Shown: positions 8,849 to 17,616, counted from the first letter of the stretch. The stretch is DNA of 64,000 bases from Candidatus Magnetomicrobium cryptolimnococcus (GCA_018606805.1 JAGYWI010000002.1:248001-312000); one strand, 5' to 3'. The notes: generated by a model from the letters alone, not told the origin. Program-made: numbers and translations.

Positions 8849-10508
8849 GATTTCTTAGATTCTCTTCAACCTCTTTTCTTTCTTCTTCATCAAAAGAGCC
8901 ATTTGCGGCTTTTTGAACTTGCCCGCTATCTTCTTCTTTATAGTAAGATGGTTTATGCTTTGCTAAAAACCCATATTCAATAGCATCTTTGATAATAACC
9001 CCGTCCATATCGTCTGGTATGGGTACACCCATTAAGTATAAAATGGTTGGTGCTATGTCCATTATGCTATGTTTGGTTAGGTTAACGCCAGTTTTAGTGT
9101 GTGTGCTGCGCATCATAAAAATACCATTCATACGGTGTGTCGCTGGTGAGGGGTCTTCTGGTGTTTCAAAAAGTTCATCGCCAAAAATGTCAACCCTATA
9201 GGCATATTCAATATTTGACGTTAGTGCAATGATATCCGGCGCATCTTCTAAATATGGCCCGTGGTAAATCTCCTCTTTTTTATAAACTGCTTCCATTACC
9301 TTTTTATTTGTAAGTGGGTCAACCAAATCACGGAGCTTATTTACAATTGACGTACAAATGGCATTGTAATCCTCCGGTTTAACACACCCGTTTGGTTGTT
9401 TACCCTTTAAGTTTATCCGTATAACGCCGTCAGTCCATGTCAAGTTGGCATATGCTGATGTCTTTTGCCAATCTATGAAATTGCTCGGATGTCTTTGTTT
9501 TGGTACTATGTATGGTAGATTTTTTCTTTTAATAAAATCAGGCAGCAGGGAATTTATAAATGGTAAGCCAACTCGTTCCATAAGCGTTTCAATTGGTTTT
9601 TTGCGTATTTCAACCGTCTGTTTTTTAAAAGAGACATTGGTTTTTAGTGTAAGGAAACCTTCCTGCTTTAACCATCTATTTATGTAGAAAAAGCGTTTTA
9701 ATGGTCCACAACCGTGGTCAGACATAACTATTAAGGTGCCACCAATGCCTATTAGCTTTAATATTTCTTGTAAGTAGCTATCAAGTTTTTCATAAAACTG
9801 GAAGATAATATTGCCATATTTTTTAGCTTCATGTGGATGCCTCTTAGCATAGTCTTCATCTAAGTATTTAAATGCTGCATGCTGAATAAAATCACTACCG
9901 CGAAGTACTACCATGAAAAAGTTAATGGGATTTAGTTTTTTAATCAAATATCTAACAGCCTTCATACGCATTTCTGTATAATCGTACAGGTGCTGGAGGG
10001 CATTAAGTGTGCCCTCTGAGGCGTGTTTACGTAACTCATTATCAATCATGTATGGACCAATTTGTGCAATTAACTCTGTATGCAAATCCGGTGGAAAGGT
10101 AAAAATACTTTCCTTTGATGGTACCGGCATACCTGAAATCATACACCCGTTTACCTGCTGTGGTGGATAGGTCAGAGGAATATCAACGAGTGCTATCTTT
10201 TTATCTTTATCAAAGTAATCCCATATTTTTTTTGCCTTAATCGAATGGCTTGTAACGAAGCTTGTTTCGTAGGAGTCTAACATCGTCTCAAAAAAACCAT
10301 AAACGCCATGTTTGCCGGGGTTTTTACCAGTCATAAAAGAAGACCAAGCAGGCGGAGTTACTGGTAGTACTGTTGATTCAAGCTCTCCCCATACGCCTGT
10401 TGACATCATCATTGAAAACGCCGGCAATTTACCAGCCTCAACCATTGGTTTTATAATATCAAGTGTAGCGCCATCAAGGCCAAGTACAAAAAAATTAACA
10501 AATGCCAC
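8832..10508 (-). CDS. Alkaline-phosphatase-superfamily phosphodiesterase, paralog 1
   Basis: A 558-residue type I phosphodiesterase/nucleotide pyrophosphatase-like enzyme. The first metal site is FVLGLDGATLDII (residues 7-19), followed by TPPAWSSFMTGKNPGKHGVYGFF around the likely nucleophile. SDHGCGPL carries the later metal ligands, and THRMNGIFMM is near the end. The C-terminus reads EENLRNLGYLS, matching the tail of paralog 2. No signal peptide is obvious. It lies two bases from the propeller gene, in one operon. The reaction is probably phosphoester or phosphonate-like cleavage or transfer; the substrate is unknown. Confidence 0.82.
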   Translation of the reverse strand: MAFVNFFVLGLDGATLDIIKPMVEAGKLPAFSMMMSTGVWGELESTVLPVTPPAWSSFMTGKNPGKHGVYGFFETMLDSYETSFVTSHSIKAKKIWDYFDKDKKIALVDIPLTYPPQQVNGCMISGMPVPSKESIFTFPPDLHTELIAQIGPYMIDNELRKHASEGTLNALQHLYDYTEMRMKAVRYLIKKLNPINFFMVVLRGSDFIQHAAFKYLDEDYAKRHPHEAKKYGNIIFQFYEKLDSYLQEILKLIGIGGTLIVMSDHGCGPLKRFFYINRWLKQEGFLTLKTNVSFKKQTVEIRKKPIETLMERVGLPFINSLLPDFIKRKNLPYIVPKQRHPSNFIDWQKTSAYANLTWTDGVIRINLKGKQPNGCVKPEDYNAICTSIVNKLRDLVDPLTNKKVMEAVYKKEEIYHGPYLEDAPDIIALTSNIEYAYRVDIFGDELFETPEDPSPATHRMNGIFMMRSTHTKTGVNLTKHSIMDIAPTILYLMGVPIPDDMDGVIIKDAIEYGFLAKHKPSYYKEEDSGQVQKAANGSFDEEERKEVEENLRNLGYLS

Positions 10509-10509
10509 T

Positions 10510-12051
10510 TTATCGTACCTCTAATGCCTTTAATTGAATACTTTTTTCACTATAAAGCGTACCATCAAGGCTATCTAAAAGCCGTACGGTTACAAATCCG
10601 CCGCCTTGTGTAAGCTCTAACGGTAGCATGTGGTGGCTTTCCACAGTTTTTTCAGCACTAATTGTAACTTCATTATTATTAGCTATTGAAATATCCCTAC
10701 CGGCTGAGTCTTTGGCAAATACCTTTAAATCCGTCTTATAATCAGTTAATGCACTATTTATTAGCTTAATGGTTAAATTAGCACTGCCACTATCATTAAT
10801 CTCAACTTGCGGATAGGGTTCTCCAACTGCCACTACGGTGTGCTCTATGGATATATACATTGTACCGTCATTATCAATGGCGGATGCGGTATTTAACATG
10901 CCGCCATTTAGTGTCCATCTGATAATCCCTTTTTGGTTAAATGAATACAGCTTATCTGTAATAGAGGCTACATAAACATTGCCCTCACTATCAACAACAG
11001 GGGCTGCCTCAATAGGTCCGTTTGTTTTATATCGCCAAACGACGTCTCCCTTACTGTTAAGGGCATATATGTGCTTATCCCACGAGCCAACATAGATTAT
11101 GTCTTCCTCTTCATTTGTCCATATGGCAGCCGATGCCCTTATATCATCTGAGGTTTTAAAAGTCCATTTTATAGCGCCACTTGGTGATAAGGCATAAAAA
11201 ATCCCCTCCCTTGACCCTATATAAATGGTTCCATCAGAGCCTATAGCAGGTGTCGTTCTTATGCCGCCATCAAGCTTAAGTTTCCATTTGAGTTTGCCAT
11301 CCGTATGCAGGGCGTACACGTGGTTATCGTATGAGCCTATGTATATGGTTTTACCATCAGCAGAAAGTGCTGGTGATGAGGCACTAATAGCGCCAATGGC
11401 GGTTTTCCATTGAAGGCTGCCATCTGGGTTTAGGGCGTATAGGTGTTTATCCTGTGCGCCAAAGTAGATAATACCCTCCTTATCAATAACAGGTGATGAG
11501 TTTATGCGCCCATCGGTTCTATAGAACCATTTAAGCCTTCCCGTTGGTGTTAAGGCATAGATATTATGATCGCTTGATGGTAGGTATATAGTGCCATCTA
11601 ATGCTATAGCGGGGGAGTTTCTGTTCATATCCCAAGTTTTAAACTTCCAAAGGAGCTTGCCGTTTCTTGATAACGTGTAAAAAGAACCATTATCGCCACT
11701 AACGTATATGTTACCATCAATGCCGATAACCGGAGAGGCTTCTATAAGGCCGTCAATGGGGAATCGCCACTTGATGATAGCCCGCTTTGGTCCTTTAAAC
11801 GGGCTTGCGCCAGTTCGCCTTGAGTTGGTTCTGTATAAAGGGTGTGGGGTTTGGCCAACGCCTGCCGGATTTGTTAACTCTAACGGCTGTTCAAGGGGGT
11901 TTTCTTTTTGTATCTGTTGAGTTTGATAACAGCGATTTAGACATATATTACAGATTTTTTGCTTTATTTCAGCCTTATAAATGTAATAAAGCACAATTAA
12001 GCCAATTATAATAACACTAAAAACAAGACATCTTTTAAATTTTTTAACCAT
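10510..12051 (-). CDS. Membrane-anchored PQQ-type beta-propeller protein
   Basis: A 513-residue protein. Residues about 8-25 (CLVFSVIIIGLIVLYYIY) form one membrane anchor. Then come about eight repeats of the form PAIxxDGTIYIGS...xYALxxxGxLKWxF, the signature of PQQ-binding-like WD propellers (about residues 85-415), and a beta-rich C-terminal domain. The propeller is predicted to face the periplasm. Similar domains are structural or bind PQQ; nothing here proves PQQ binding. Lying between two phosphodiesterase paralogs in an operon, it may be a scaffold for them. Confidence 0.8.
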   Translation of the reverse strand: MVKKFKRCLVFSVIIIGLIVLYYIYKAEIKQKICNICLNRCYQTQQIQKENPLEQPLELTNPAGVGQTPHPLYRTNSRRTGASPFKGPKRAIIKWRFPIDGLIEASPVIGIDGNIYVSGDNGSFYTLSRNGKLLWKFKTWDMNRNSPAIALDGTIYLPSSDHNIYALTPTGRLKWFYRTDGRINSSPVIDKEGIIYFGAQDKHLYALNPDGSLQWKTAIGAISASSPALSADGKTIYIGSYDNHVYALHTDGKLKWKLKLDGGIRTTPAIGSDGTIYIGSREGIFYALSPSGAIKWTFKTSDDIRASAAIWTNEEEDIIYVGSWDKHIYALNSKGDVVWRYKTNGPIEAAPVVDSEGNVYVASITDKLYSFNQKGIIRWTLNGGMLNTASAIDNDGTMYISIEHTVVAVGEPYPQVEINDSGSANLTIKLINSALTDYKTDLKVFAKDSAGRDISIANNNEVTISAEKTVESHHMLPLELTQGGGFVTVRLLDSLDGTLYSEKSIQLKALEVR

Positions 12052-12061
12052 ATCTTTGAAC

Positions 12062-13792
12062 CTAACCTAAATATCCCAGTTGTTTTAAATGTTCCTCAAC
12101 AGCGTTTTTGTCTATTTCGTTGAAATCCTCGCCTTCAACGTATTCAATAATCCCGTTTTGTTGATTTGTAAACCTTGCTGGTGTTGAGTTTGTATATTCA
12201 TGGGTAATCGCCTCCGTAAGGATGCGGCCATCTATGTCTTGCGTTATGGGGTCTTGCGTTACGGGGTCTTGCGGTATGGGTTCATTTAATAAATATAGTG
12301 CTGTTGGCGTTATATCCTCTATCTTAGGGTCATTTATGGGTCCATTTGGTATTATGTTTGGACCTTTTATTATACAGATGCCCTTTGGAAAGCTTGTGTG
12401 GTGGCCTGTTAATCTGTCTTTTGTGTTTAATGTGCGAAAGATTTCAGGATATAGACAATCCTTTCTTATAGAGTATCGTGGGTTTTTAAAAAATATAGCT
12501 AAATCCGGTGCTTCATCCACATACGGGCCACTATATAGCTCATGTTTTTCAAGCACTTTATCAATGAGCTGTTTACCGCTTATATCCTTTTGGCTATAAA
12601 GTGCGCTTTTTAATTCCTCAACTACACGTTTATATCCATTACCAGTGGTTACTATACCAAGAGGCTCTCTGCCTTTGAGATTTATATTTATAGCATAGGA
12701 CGTTGCATAGGCCTTAGTGTTTTGCCAGTCTATAAGCTCCGAGTTTGGTTTTACTTCCTTAAATAAAAACGGTAGGGTTTTGATTTTTATGCTTTTAGGT
12801 AATTTATCAGCAATAAAGTCAGAGCCAAGTTTTTCAAATACCCGGCTAATTGTAACTTCTTTTTTCTTTATTGTAAATTGCAAGCCCTTTTTTAATTTTA
12901 AAAACCCATTATCCATAAGCCACTTGTTTGCATAAAAAATATGATGTAAAGGTCCAAATCCGTGGTCAGAGACAAGGAAAAAGGTTGTATTGCCGTCATC
13001 TAATGCCTTAAAAATCCTACCAAGTGCGTTATCAACCGATTTATAGCCATCAAATACGGCATTTTTGTACTTTTTGGCAAGTGTCGGTTCATATGACGGA
13101 TGCCCGTGGTCCATAAAACACCACAAATGGTGCTGTAAGGCATCTATTGGCAGCATAAACATACTAAAATCATACCGATTTTTACTATGCAGATAAATAA
13201 CAATATCAGTGAGTTTTTCTATAATTAAATTGGAGGTGTTTATTGTTGTATCCAAAAAAGCCTCAAGACTACCTTCAATACGTGAGGTGTGCATTTCCAT
13301 AAATTGCCTTCTTTGGCGTAAAACCGAGCCTAAGTCAATCTCCTTAACTAACTCTGCAAAGAGCCCTTCTGGATATGTTTTAAGCTTATCTGGCTCAATT
13401 AACCGAACCGGGGACACCATAACGCCATTGACCTTAACCGGCGGATATGTAAGAGGCATAGCCGTAACCATCACGGTTTTATTTCTTTCACTAAGGATAT
13501 TCCATATAAGCTTAGTCTTTATATCGCGAGACGTTAACACAGCCCCTTCATCGTAAGAGGTATGTGAGTTAGCTCTAAAATCAAAAAGCCCAAGTTTCCC
13601 CGGATTTTTACCACTTGCACAAACAGGCCAAGCCGGTATCGTATGCGGCGGATAGGTTGACATCATACGTCCCCATACACCGCCGCTCATTATTTTAGAG
13701 AAGTTTGGCAACTCCCCCTTTTCAAGCATTGGCAGTATAATGTCAAAAGTAGCGCCATCTATGGCAATTATTATAATTTTACCTAAATTCAT
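12062..13792 (-). CDS. Alkaline-phosphatase-superfamily phosphodiesterase, paralog 2
   Basis: A 576-residue relative of the gene at 8832-10508, same architecture: IIAIDGATFDIILPMLEKGELP, then PPHTIPAWPVCASGKNPGKLG, SDHGFGPLHH and GHHTSFPKGICI. The tail EEHLKQLGYLG again matches paralog 1. A short repeat (DPVTQDPITQD) near residue 520 comes from a local 15-bp DNA duplication. It is the first gene of the minus-strand operon, behind a 65-bp divergent promoter region. Codons for residues about 50-95 are duplicated next to cas6 (16235-16370). Confidence 0.82.
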   Translation of the reverse strand: MNLGKIIIIAIDGATFDIILPMLEKGELPNFSKIMSGGVWGRMMSTYPPHTIPAWPVCASGKNPGKLGLFDFRANSHTSYDEGAVLTSRDIKTKLIWNILSERNKTVMVTAMPLTYPPVKVNGVMVSPVRLIEPDKLKTYPEGLFAELVKEIDLGSVLRQRRQFMEMHTSRIEGSLEAFLDTTINTSNLIIEKLTDIVIYLHSKNRYDFSMFMLPIDALQHHLWCFMDHGHPSYEPTLAKKYKNAVFDGYKSVDNALGRIFKALDDGNTTFFLVSDHGFGPLHHIFYANKWLMDNGFLKLKKGLQFTIKKKEVTISRVFEKLGSDFIADKLPKSIKIKTLPFLFKEVKPNSELIDWQNTKAYATSYAININLKGREPLGIVTTGNGYKRVVEELKSALYSQKDISGKQLIDKVLEKHELYSGPYVDEAPDLAIFFKNPRYSIRKDCLYPEIFRTLNTKDRLTGHHTSFPKGICIIKGPNIIPNGPINDPKIEDITPTALYLLNEPIPQDPVTQDPITQDIDGRILTEAITHEYTNSTPARFTNQQNGIIEYVEGEDFNEIDKNAVEEHLKQLGYLG

Positions 13793-13801
13793 AGTGGTTT
13801 G

Positions 13802-13823
13802 AGTTATAATATTTACTATAACT
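13802..13823. promoter_or_regulatory. Palindrome in divergent promoter region
   Basis: AGTTATA and TATAACT arms are separated by eight bases, within the 65-bp gap between the divergent phosphodiesterase operon and the GT9 gene. It could be a shared operator or overlap the -10 boxes (TATAAT lies inside). Weak evidence. Confidence 0.3.
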
Positions 13824-13857
13824 TATCGTTGCTATTTAATCAACTACTGAATCGCTG

Positions 13858-14916
13858 ATGAATCTAACGAACATAAATAAAATACTATCAATACACCATA
13901 TGCTTGCAATGGGCGAGGTAGTACTTCTATCGGCAGCATTTAATGTTATTAAGGAAAACTTGCCTGATTCATCAATAACGGTGATAGCCGGCAAGTACGC
14001 CAGCCAATTTTTAAAATCAGTCCCCAACGTTGACAGGGTCTTGCCCATAGAGCGGTTTGGGATTTTTCTAACAAAGGTATCGCGCCTTAAGAGACTTCTA
14101 TATAAGCCGCTCATTAGTCCCTTAATAGCCTCTTTTGTAAAAAGAAATGCCTTTGATTGCGTGTTTATTAGAAATGACGAAAGGCTACCATATACTACTC
14201 AGATACGTCACGGTGTCAAGAATGGGTTAAGTGGTGAGCTAATTTTTTTGAAACCATTATTAGAAAAATACATGAGTAGCCAAAGACATGTGGTTGAGGG
14301 GTATTTTGATATACTAAGAGGGCTTGGTTTTACTATAAATAATACCACTACACCAAAACTCTTAATAAGCGCAGAAGCTACGAAAAAGGCTAAAGAATTT
14401 ATTAAAGGACAAAAAATAGTTGGCATTTGCCCAACAAGTAATCTGAAAATTAAGGGTTGGGATGCTAAAAACACTGCTAAGTTGTGCGATACACTTTCAC
14501 AAAACTATGCAGTGCTTATATTTTCTACAGATAAAACATATGTTCAACTTGTCTCCAGTTTTACAAAATCCAAACCAACGATTATAGGGTATATGGACTT
14601 TGATGTCTTAGTAGCCTTAATAGCTGAGTGTTCGTTATTTATAAGCGTAGATACCGGTCCGATGCACGTTGCTGCTGCTGTTGGAGTGCCTACGGTTGGA
14701 CTTTTTGGACCAACGTCAGGTGTTATGTTTGGCCCCCTTGGAGCAAACTCTACGGTAATTCAAAAAAATAAAATCTGTTCTTATTATAATCCTGATAATT
14801 TTTTTAGTAGTTTCCAGCCTTGCTATTTACAGGATAACTGTCTGTTGCGTGGTACTACTTGTGTGGACTTAATTACAGTTGATGATGTTTTAGAAAAGAT
14901 AACGTTGTTGAGTTAA
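13858..14916 (+). CDS. GT9-family glycosyltransferase (heptosyltransferase-like)
   Basis: A 352-residue GT-B protein of the ADP-heptose:LPS heptosyltransferase family. The N-terminal domain begins NKILSIHHMLAMGEVVLLSAAF. The C-terminal donor domain has SVDTGPMHVAAAVGVPTVGLFGPT (about residues 264-287), which is characteristic. Cys residues near the end (CSYYNP, CYLQDNCLLRGTTC) resemble the terminal cluster of many GT9 proteins. It probably adds a heptose or similar sugar to LPS at the inner membrane. It diverges from the phosphodiesterase operon. Confidence 0.87.
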   Translation: MNLTNINKILSIHHMLAMGEVVLLSAAFNVIKENLPDSSITVIAGKYASQFLKSVPNVDRVLPIERFGIFLTKVSRLKRLLYKPLISPLIASFVKRNAFDCVFIRNDERLPYTTQIRHGVKNGLSGELIFLKPLLEKYMSSQRHVVEGYFDILRGLGFTINNTTTPKLLISAEATKKAKEFIKGQKIVGICPTSNLKIKGWDAKNTAKLCDTLSQNYAVLIFSTDKTYVQLVSSFTKSKPTIIGYMDFDVLVALIAECSLFISVDTGPMHVAAAVGVPTVGLFGPTSGVMFGPLGANSTVIQKNKICSYYNPDNFFSSFQPCYLQDNCLLRGTTCVDLITVDDVLEKITLLS

Positions 14917-14965
14917 GAAGAACGATTTTTTAAAGATAAGAGAGAAACTTTGACAAATTATACCA

Positions 14966-15120
14966 AAAGAAATATGGTTTGCAAAACTTTATATCAAAGA
15001 AAAGGACTAAAGAATGAGGGCGCTGCCCTCATTCTCCCGCCAAAGGGACTAGTCCCTTTGGAATCCCATGTATGGACATCCATACTTTACTCGTTATTTC
15101 TTTGCAAACCTAATTTCTTT
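14966..15120. mobile_element. Three-hairpin miniature element
   Basis: Terminal inverted repeats AAAGAAATATGGTTTGCAAA (14966-14985) and its near complement (15101-15120) enclose three consecutive palindromes: 15012-15034 (arms GAATGAGGGC), 15040-15061 (perfect, CCAAAGGGACT/AGTCCCTTTGG) and 15070-15085 (GTATGGA/TCCATAC). It has no coding content. It fills most of the 353-bp gap between the GT9 gene and the HEPN unit. A clear target duplication was not found. Confidence 0.7.
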
Positions 15121-15166
15121 GAGTATATATTTGCAAAACATTATTTTAAAAAATATTTTAAAAATT

Positions 15167-15189
15167 TGTTATAATATTTTTATATAACA
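15167..15189. promoter_or_regulatory. Palindrome upstream of the HEPN unit
   Basis: TGTTATA and TATAACA arms lie about 80 bases before the gene at 15270, in strongly AT-rich DNA. Possible operator for an autoregulated two-gene unit. Prediction only. Confidence 0.3.
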
Positions 15190-15269
15190 TTATATTGTTG
15201 GTTATATTGAAATTATAAAAGTATGCATCGCATATAAGAGTATAAATACTATCACAGAAAGTAATCATT

Positions 15270-15686
15270 ATGAATGGCATTGATAAATTAGATATTGAAG
15301 AAAGAGTAAAGGACTGGAAAGAGCGTCTCAACAATTTGTATTTACTTGTTGAAAAAACGTTATCTGGCAAAAAGAATATTATATGCAAGAAAAATAGGTC
15401 TACAATTATGTATGAAGAATTAATGCGTAAATATAATGTTAACTCTGAAAATATCCCAATTCTTGATATTTACAAAGATAAAATAATTATTGCTATATTT
15501 GAGCCAATAGGTTTATGGGTGATAGGCGCAAATGGAAGGGTTGATATCCTTACTGAATCTGGAGCTTATATTGTTGTAGATATTGCAGAAAAAGGAAAAG
15601 AACCTAAATGGCAAGTTTTTACACCAAAAAATAGGAGATATAGTAAGGAACTAGATTCATCATTCATTACGGAACTTGTAACCTGA
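15270..15686 (+). CDS. Hypothetical protein paired with HEPN-type gene
   Basis: A 138-residue protein not assigned to a family. The N-terminal third is helical and charged (DIEERVKDWKERLNNLYLLV). The rest is beta-rich (KIIIAIFEPIGLWVIGANGR, then AYIVVDIAEKGKEPKWQVFT), suggesting a small barrel or sandwich. It ends two bases before the start of the RNxxxH protein, so the two are co-translated. In HEPN-based toxin-antitoxin or defence units the partner is often an antitoxin or sensor; that role is possible but unproven. Confidence 0.6.
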   Translation: MNGIDKLDIEERVKDWKERLNNLYLLVEKTLSGKKNIICKKNRSTIMYEELMRKYNVNSENIPILDIYKDKIIIAIFEPIGLWVIGANGRVDILTESGAYIVVDIAEKGKEPKWQVFTPKNRRYSKELDSSFITELVT

Positions 15687-15688
15687 AT

Positions 15689-16150
15689 ATGAATATTTTC
15701 GAAGAATTGGAGATTCAATATAATGAGATTGATAACCAATATTCTTCCGAAGAATTTAAAGCAGTGCAGCGTGGTTGGGTACAAAAAGAAAAAAAATACA
15801 AGCGCAAAAGAGAAATAAATGATCAAGCGTATTTTATATTTATGTTCTCGCGTTTGGAAGATAGAATAAGGGTAGAAAGTGCTAAACTAATAAAGAAAAA
15901 AAAGAGCACAATTAAGTCTTGGAGGCAAAAAGCATCTTGGGAAATATTGCCTAGTAAACCAGACGCAGACTTATATTTTAAAAAAAGGTTAGCTCTATTG
16001 ACCCAAAAAGATGGCAGAGACTTCAATAGGGTTTCCGAATATTATAAAGAACGAAATTCAATTGCACATGGCGGAAGTTTTATTAAGCAGATTAGCATGC
16101 CAATTGTTATAGGAGACCTAAAGAGACTTTATAAAATTTTAAAAACATGA
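15689..16150 (+). CDS. Putative HEPN-like ribonuclease (RNxxxH motif)
   Basis: A 153-residue, lysine-rich, all-helical protein. Near the C-terminus YYKERNSIAHGGSF (residues about 120-133) contains R-N-S-I-A-H, the R-x4-H active-site signature of HEPN RNases found in toxin-antitoxin, Abi and CRISPR-associated proteins. The surrounding pattern (a helix before, a helix after) fits a HEPN fold. It is translationally linked to the gene at 15270 and lies about 370 bp upstream of cas6 on the same strand. Family membership rests on the motif and helicity only. Confidence 0.55.
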   Translation: MNIFEELEIQYNEIDNQYSSEEFKAVQRGWVQKEKKYKRKREINDQAYFIFMFSRLEDRIRVESAKLIKKKKSTIKSWRQKASWEILPSKPDADLYFKKRLALLTQKDGRDFNRVSEYYKERNSIAHGGSFIKQISMPIVIGDLKRLYKILKT

Positions 16151-16234
16151 TTTATACCTTAGCACCTTATGAAAAGGAGAGCTGGGTTGGGGAGTGCGCC
16201 TATGCATGCCATTAAGTTAAGGCATTTTTAGTTT

Positions 16235-16370
16235 AAGCTTAGTCTTTATATAGCGAGACGTTAACACAGCCCCTTCATCGTAAGAGACATGTGAGTTAGC
16301 TCTAAAATCAAAAAGCCCAAGTTTCCCCGGATTTTTACCACTTGCACAAACAGGCCAAGCCGGTATCGTA
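16235..16370 (-). pseudogene. 136-bp duplicated fragment of the phosphodiesterase gene
   Basis: These 136 bases match 13508-13643, inside the paralog 2 gene, with no gaps and three mismatches by eye. The fragment has no start or stop of its own and is in the same orientation as the source. It is preceded by the sequence CCATTAAGTTAAGG, found also beside other repeats. The rest of the 366-bp gap (16151-16516) shows no gene. Confidence 0.85.
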
Positions 16371-16516
16371 CAATCTCTCTCAATAGTATATCAGTCCATC
16401 ATGCCTACAAGTCAATGACATTGGGTGCAAATATTGTAATTTTTATATTAATATTGTAGTATATTTAAAGAAAGTCATTCTTTAAAAAGTTATTTAAATC
16501 GTGTGGGGAGTATAAC

Positions 16517-17428
16517 ATCAAAGAGGCTGATTTTGCTACTATTTACGATCTTATTTCTGGACTGAATATTGTAAGAATAAGATTTGACCTTGAGGTGACA
16601 GGGCGGCTGTACTTTGGCAATGACGAAAAAAAGGGGGACAGGTGGCGTGGTGCCCTTGGCAGGAGATTAATAGCCCTTTCGTGCGCTTATGGGTTAAGCG
16701 AGCCGCAGTGCAGATTATGTGATGTATCTAAGGATTGTTTTTTTTATGGCTATTTTTTTGTGAACAAACCCCACCCCTACGTTATACGGCCGGTTTTAGA
16801 CAAAAAAGAGGTTTATTTAAAGGGTGAGGCATTTTATCTTGATTTTATATTAATAGGTGAGGCAGCACAGCAGATAGAAAAATTTGTTTATGTTATTACA
16901 GATTTAAGTGTTACCAGTATAGACGGTGGCAGAGGAATGTTTGATATTAAAAACATTACTGCGCTTAATGTTAATGATATGGGTGCATGGCAATTAGGTG
17001 AATATAAGACGTTGGTTATAGAGCTTGAAACGCCTATAAAACTAAAAGATGATGCCAATGGGTTATATTTTTCGGAGTTTACATTTTATATTTTTTTTAA
17101 GCATCTAATAAAAAGATTGCTAAATCTTACTAATCTATATGGCGGTTTTGTATCTGTTAATAAAGATGCAATAGAGAAAGAAAAGAAAGCCTTGTTAGAA
17201 ATTGCAAACCAAATTGAGATGAAATCTGTAACTACATGGAAGGATTACGAAAGATATTCGTCAAGACAGAAAAAACATCAAAAGATTGGAGGCCATCAGG
17301 GCACTCTTTATTTAAAAGGAGACTTAGTAAGGTTATATCCATTTTTAAAATTAGGCGAGCTAGTCGGTGTGGGTCAAAATACTACAAGCGGTTTTGGTAG
17401 ATATAAAATTTCAGGTAGTCCTGAATAG
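16517..17428 (+). CDS. cas6: CRISPR pre-crRNA endoribonuclease Cas6, no canonical start
   Basis: Cas6 cuts precursor CRISPR RNA within the repeats. The protein shows RFDLEV, DRWRGALGRRL, a cysteine group CRLCDVSKDC, and the C-terminal glycine-rich motif GVGQNTTSGFGRY. The first ordinary start in frame is GTG 16595, but that drops the first conserved strand (IVRIRFDLEV). The frame is open back to 16469 without ATG, GTG or TTG. An ATC at 16517 sits exactly 6 nt after GGGGAG, so the native ATG may have mutated. The last codons (GGTAGTCCTGAATAG) match the end sequence of local IS1-like elements. Full conserved length is about 303 residues. Confidence 0.8.
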   Translation: MKEADFATIYDLISGLNIVRIRFDLEVTGRLYFGNDEKKGDRWRGALGRRLIALSCAYGLSEPQCRLCDVSKDCFFYGYFFVNKPHPYVIRPVLDKKEVYLKGEAFYLDFILIGEAAQQIEKFVYVITDLSVTSIDGGRGMFDIKNITALNVNDMGAWQLGEYKTLVIELETPIKLKDDANGLYFSEFTFYIFFKHLIKRLLNLTNLYGGFVSVNKDAIEKEKKALLEIANQIEMKSVTTWKDYERYSSRQKKHQKIGGHQGTLYLKGDLVRLYPFLKLGELVGVGQNTTSGFGRYKISGSPE

Positions 17429-17451
17429 ATAGTGTTAGATAACAAATTTGC

Positions 17452-17560
17452 CATTGCAAGGAGCGTAAGCGACGAAGGGTGTGTCGGCGCACCTCCCTTA
17501 ATCCCGCCTTTTATAGAGATTGCAGAGGTGTGCCTACACACCTTCGCTACGCTTGCAATG
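17452..17560. mobile_element. Miniature element between cas6 and RT-cas1
   Basis: It is bounded by CATTGCAAG...GCGACGAAGG (from 17452) and CTTCGCTACGCTTGCAATG (17542-17560), imperfect inverted repeats. A GTGTGTCGGCGCACC-type palindrome lies inside. The same end sequence recurs near 27930-28020. It is followed by a TGGGGCTGAACTATTA tail also present at about 20470 and 54615. A long open frame through it adds 46 spurious residues to RT-Cas1 if the first ATG is used. Confidence 0.65.
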
Positions 17561-17616
17561 ACAGAGTTGGGGCTGAACTATTACTAATTTTTAAGCTTTC
17601 TCATAGGGAGGAAGTA

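Noticed and set aside
17479-17616. 46-residue N-terminal extension of RT-Cas1 from the first ATG
   Set aside because: It is encoded by the miniature element 17452-17560, whose other copies are non-coding. The ATG at 17617 has a good Shine-Dalgarno and starts the RT similarity.
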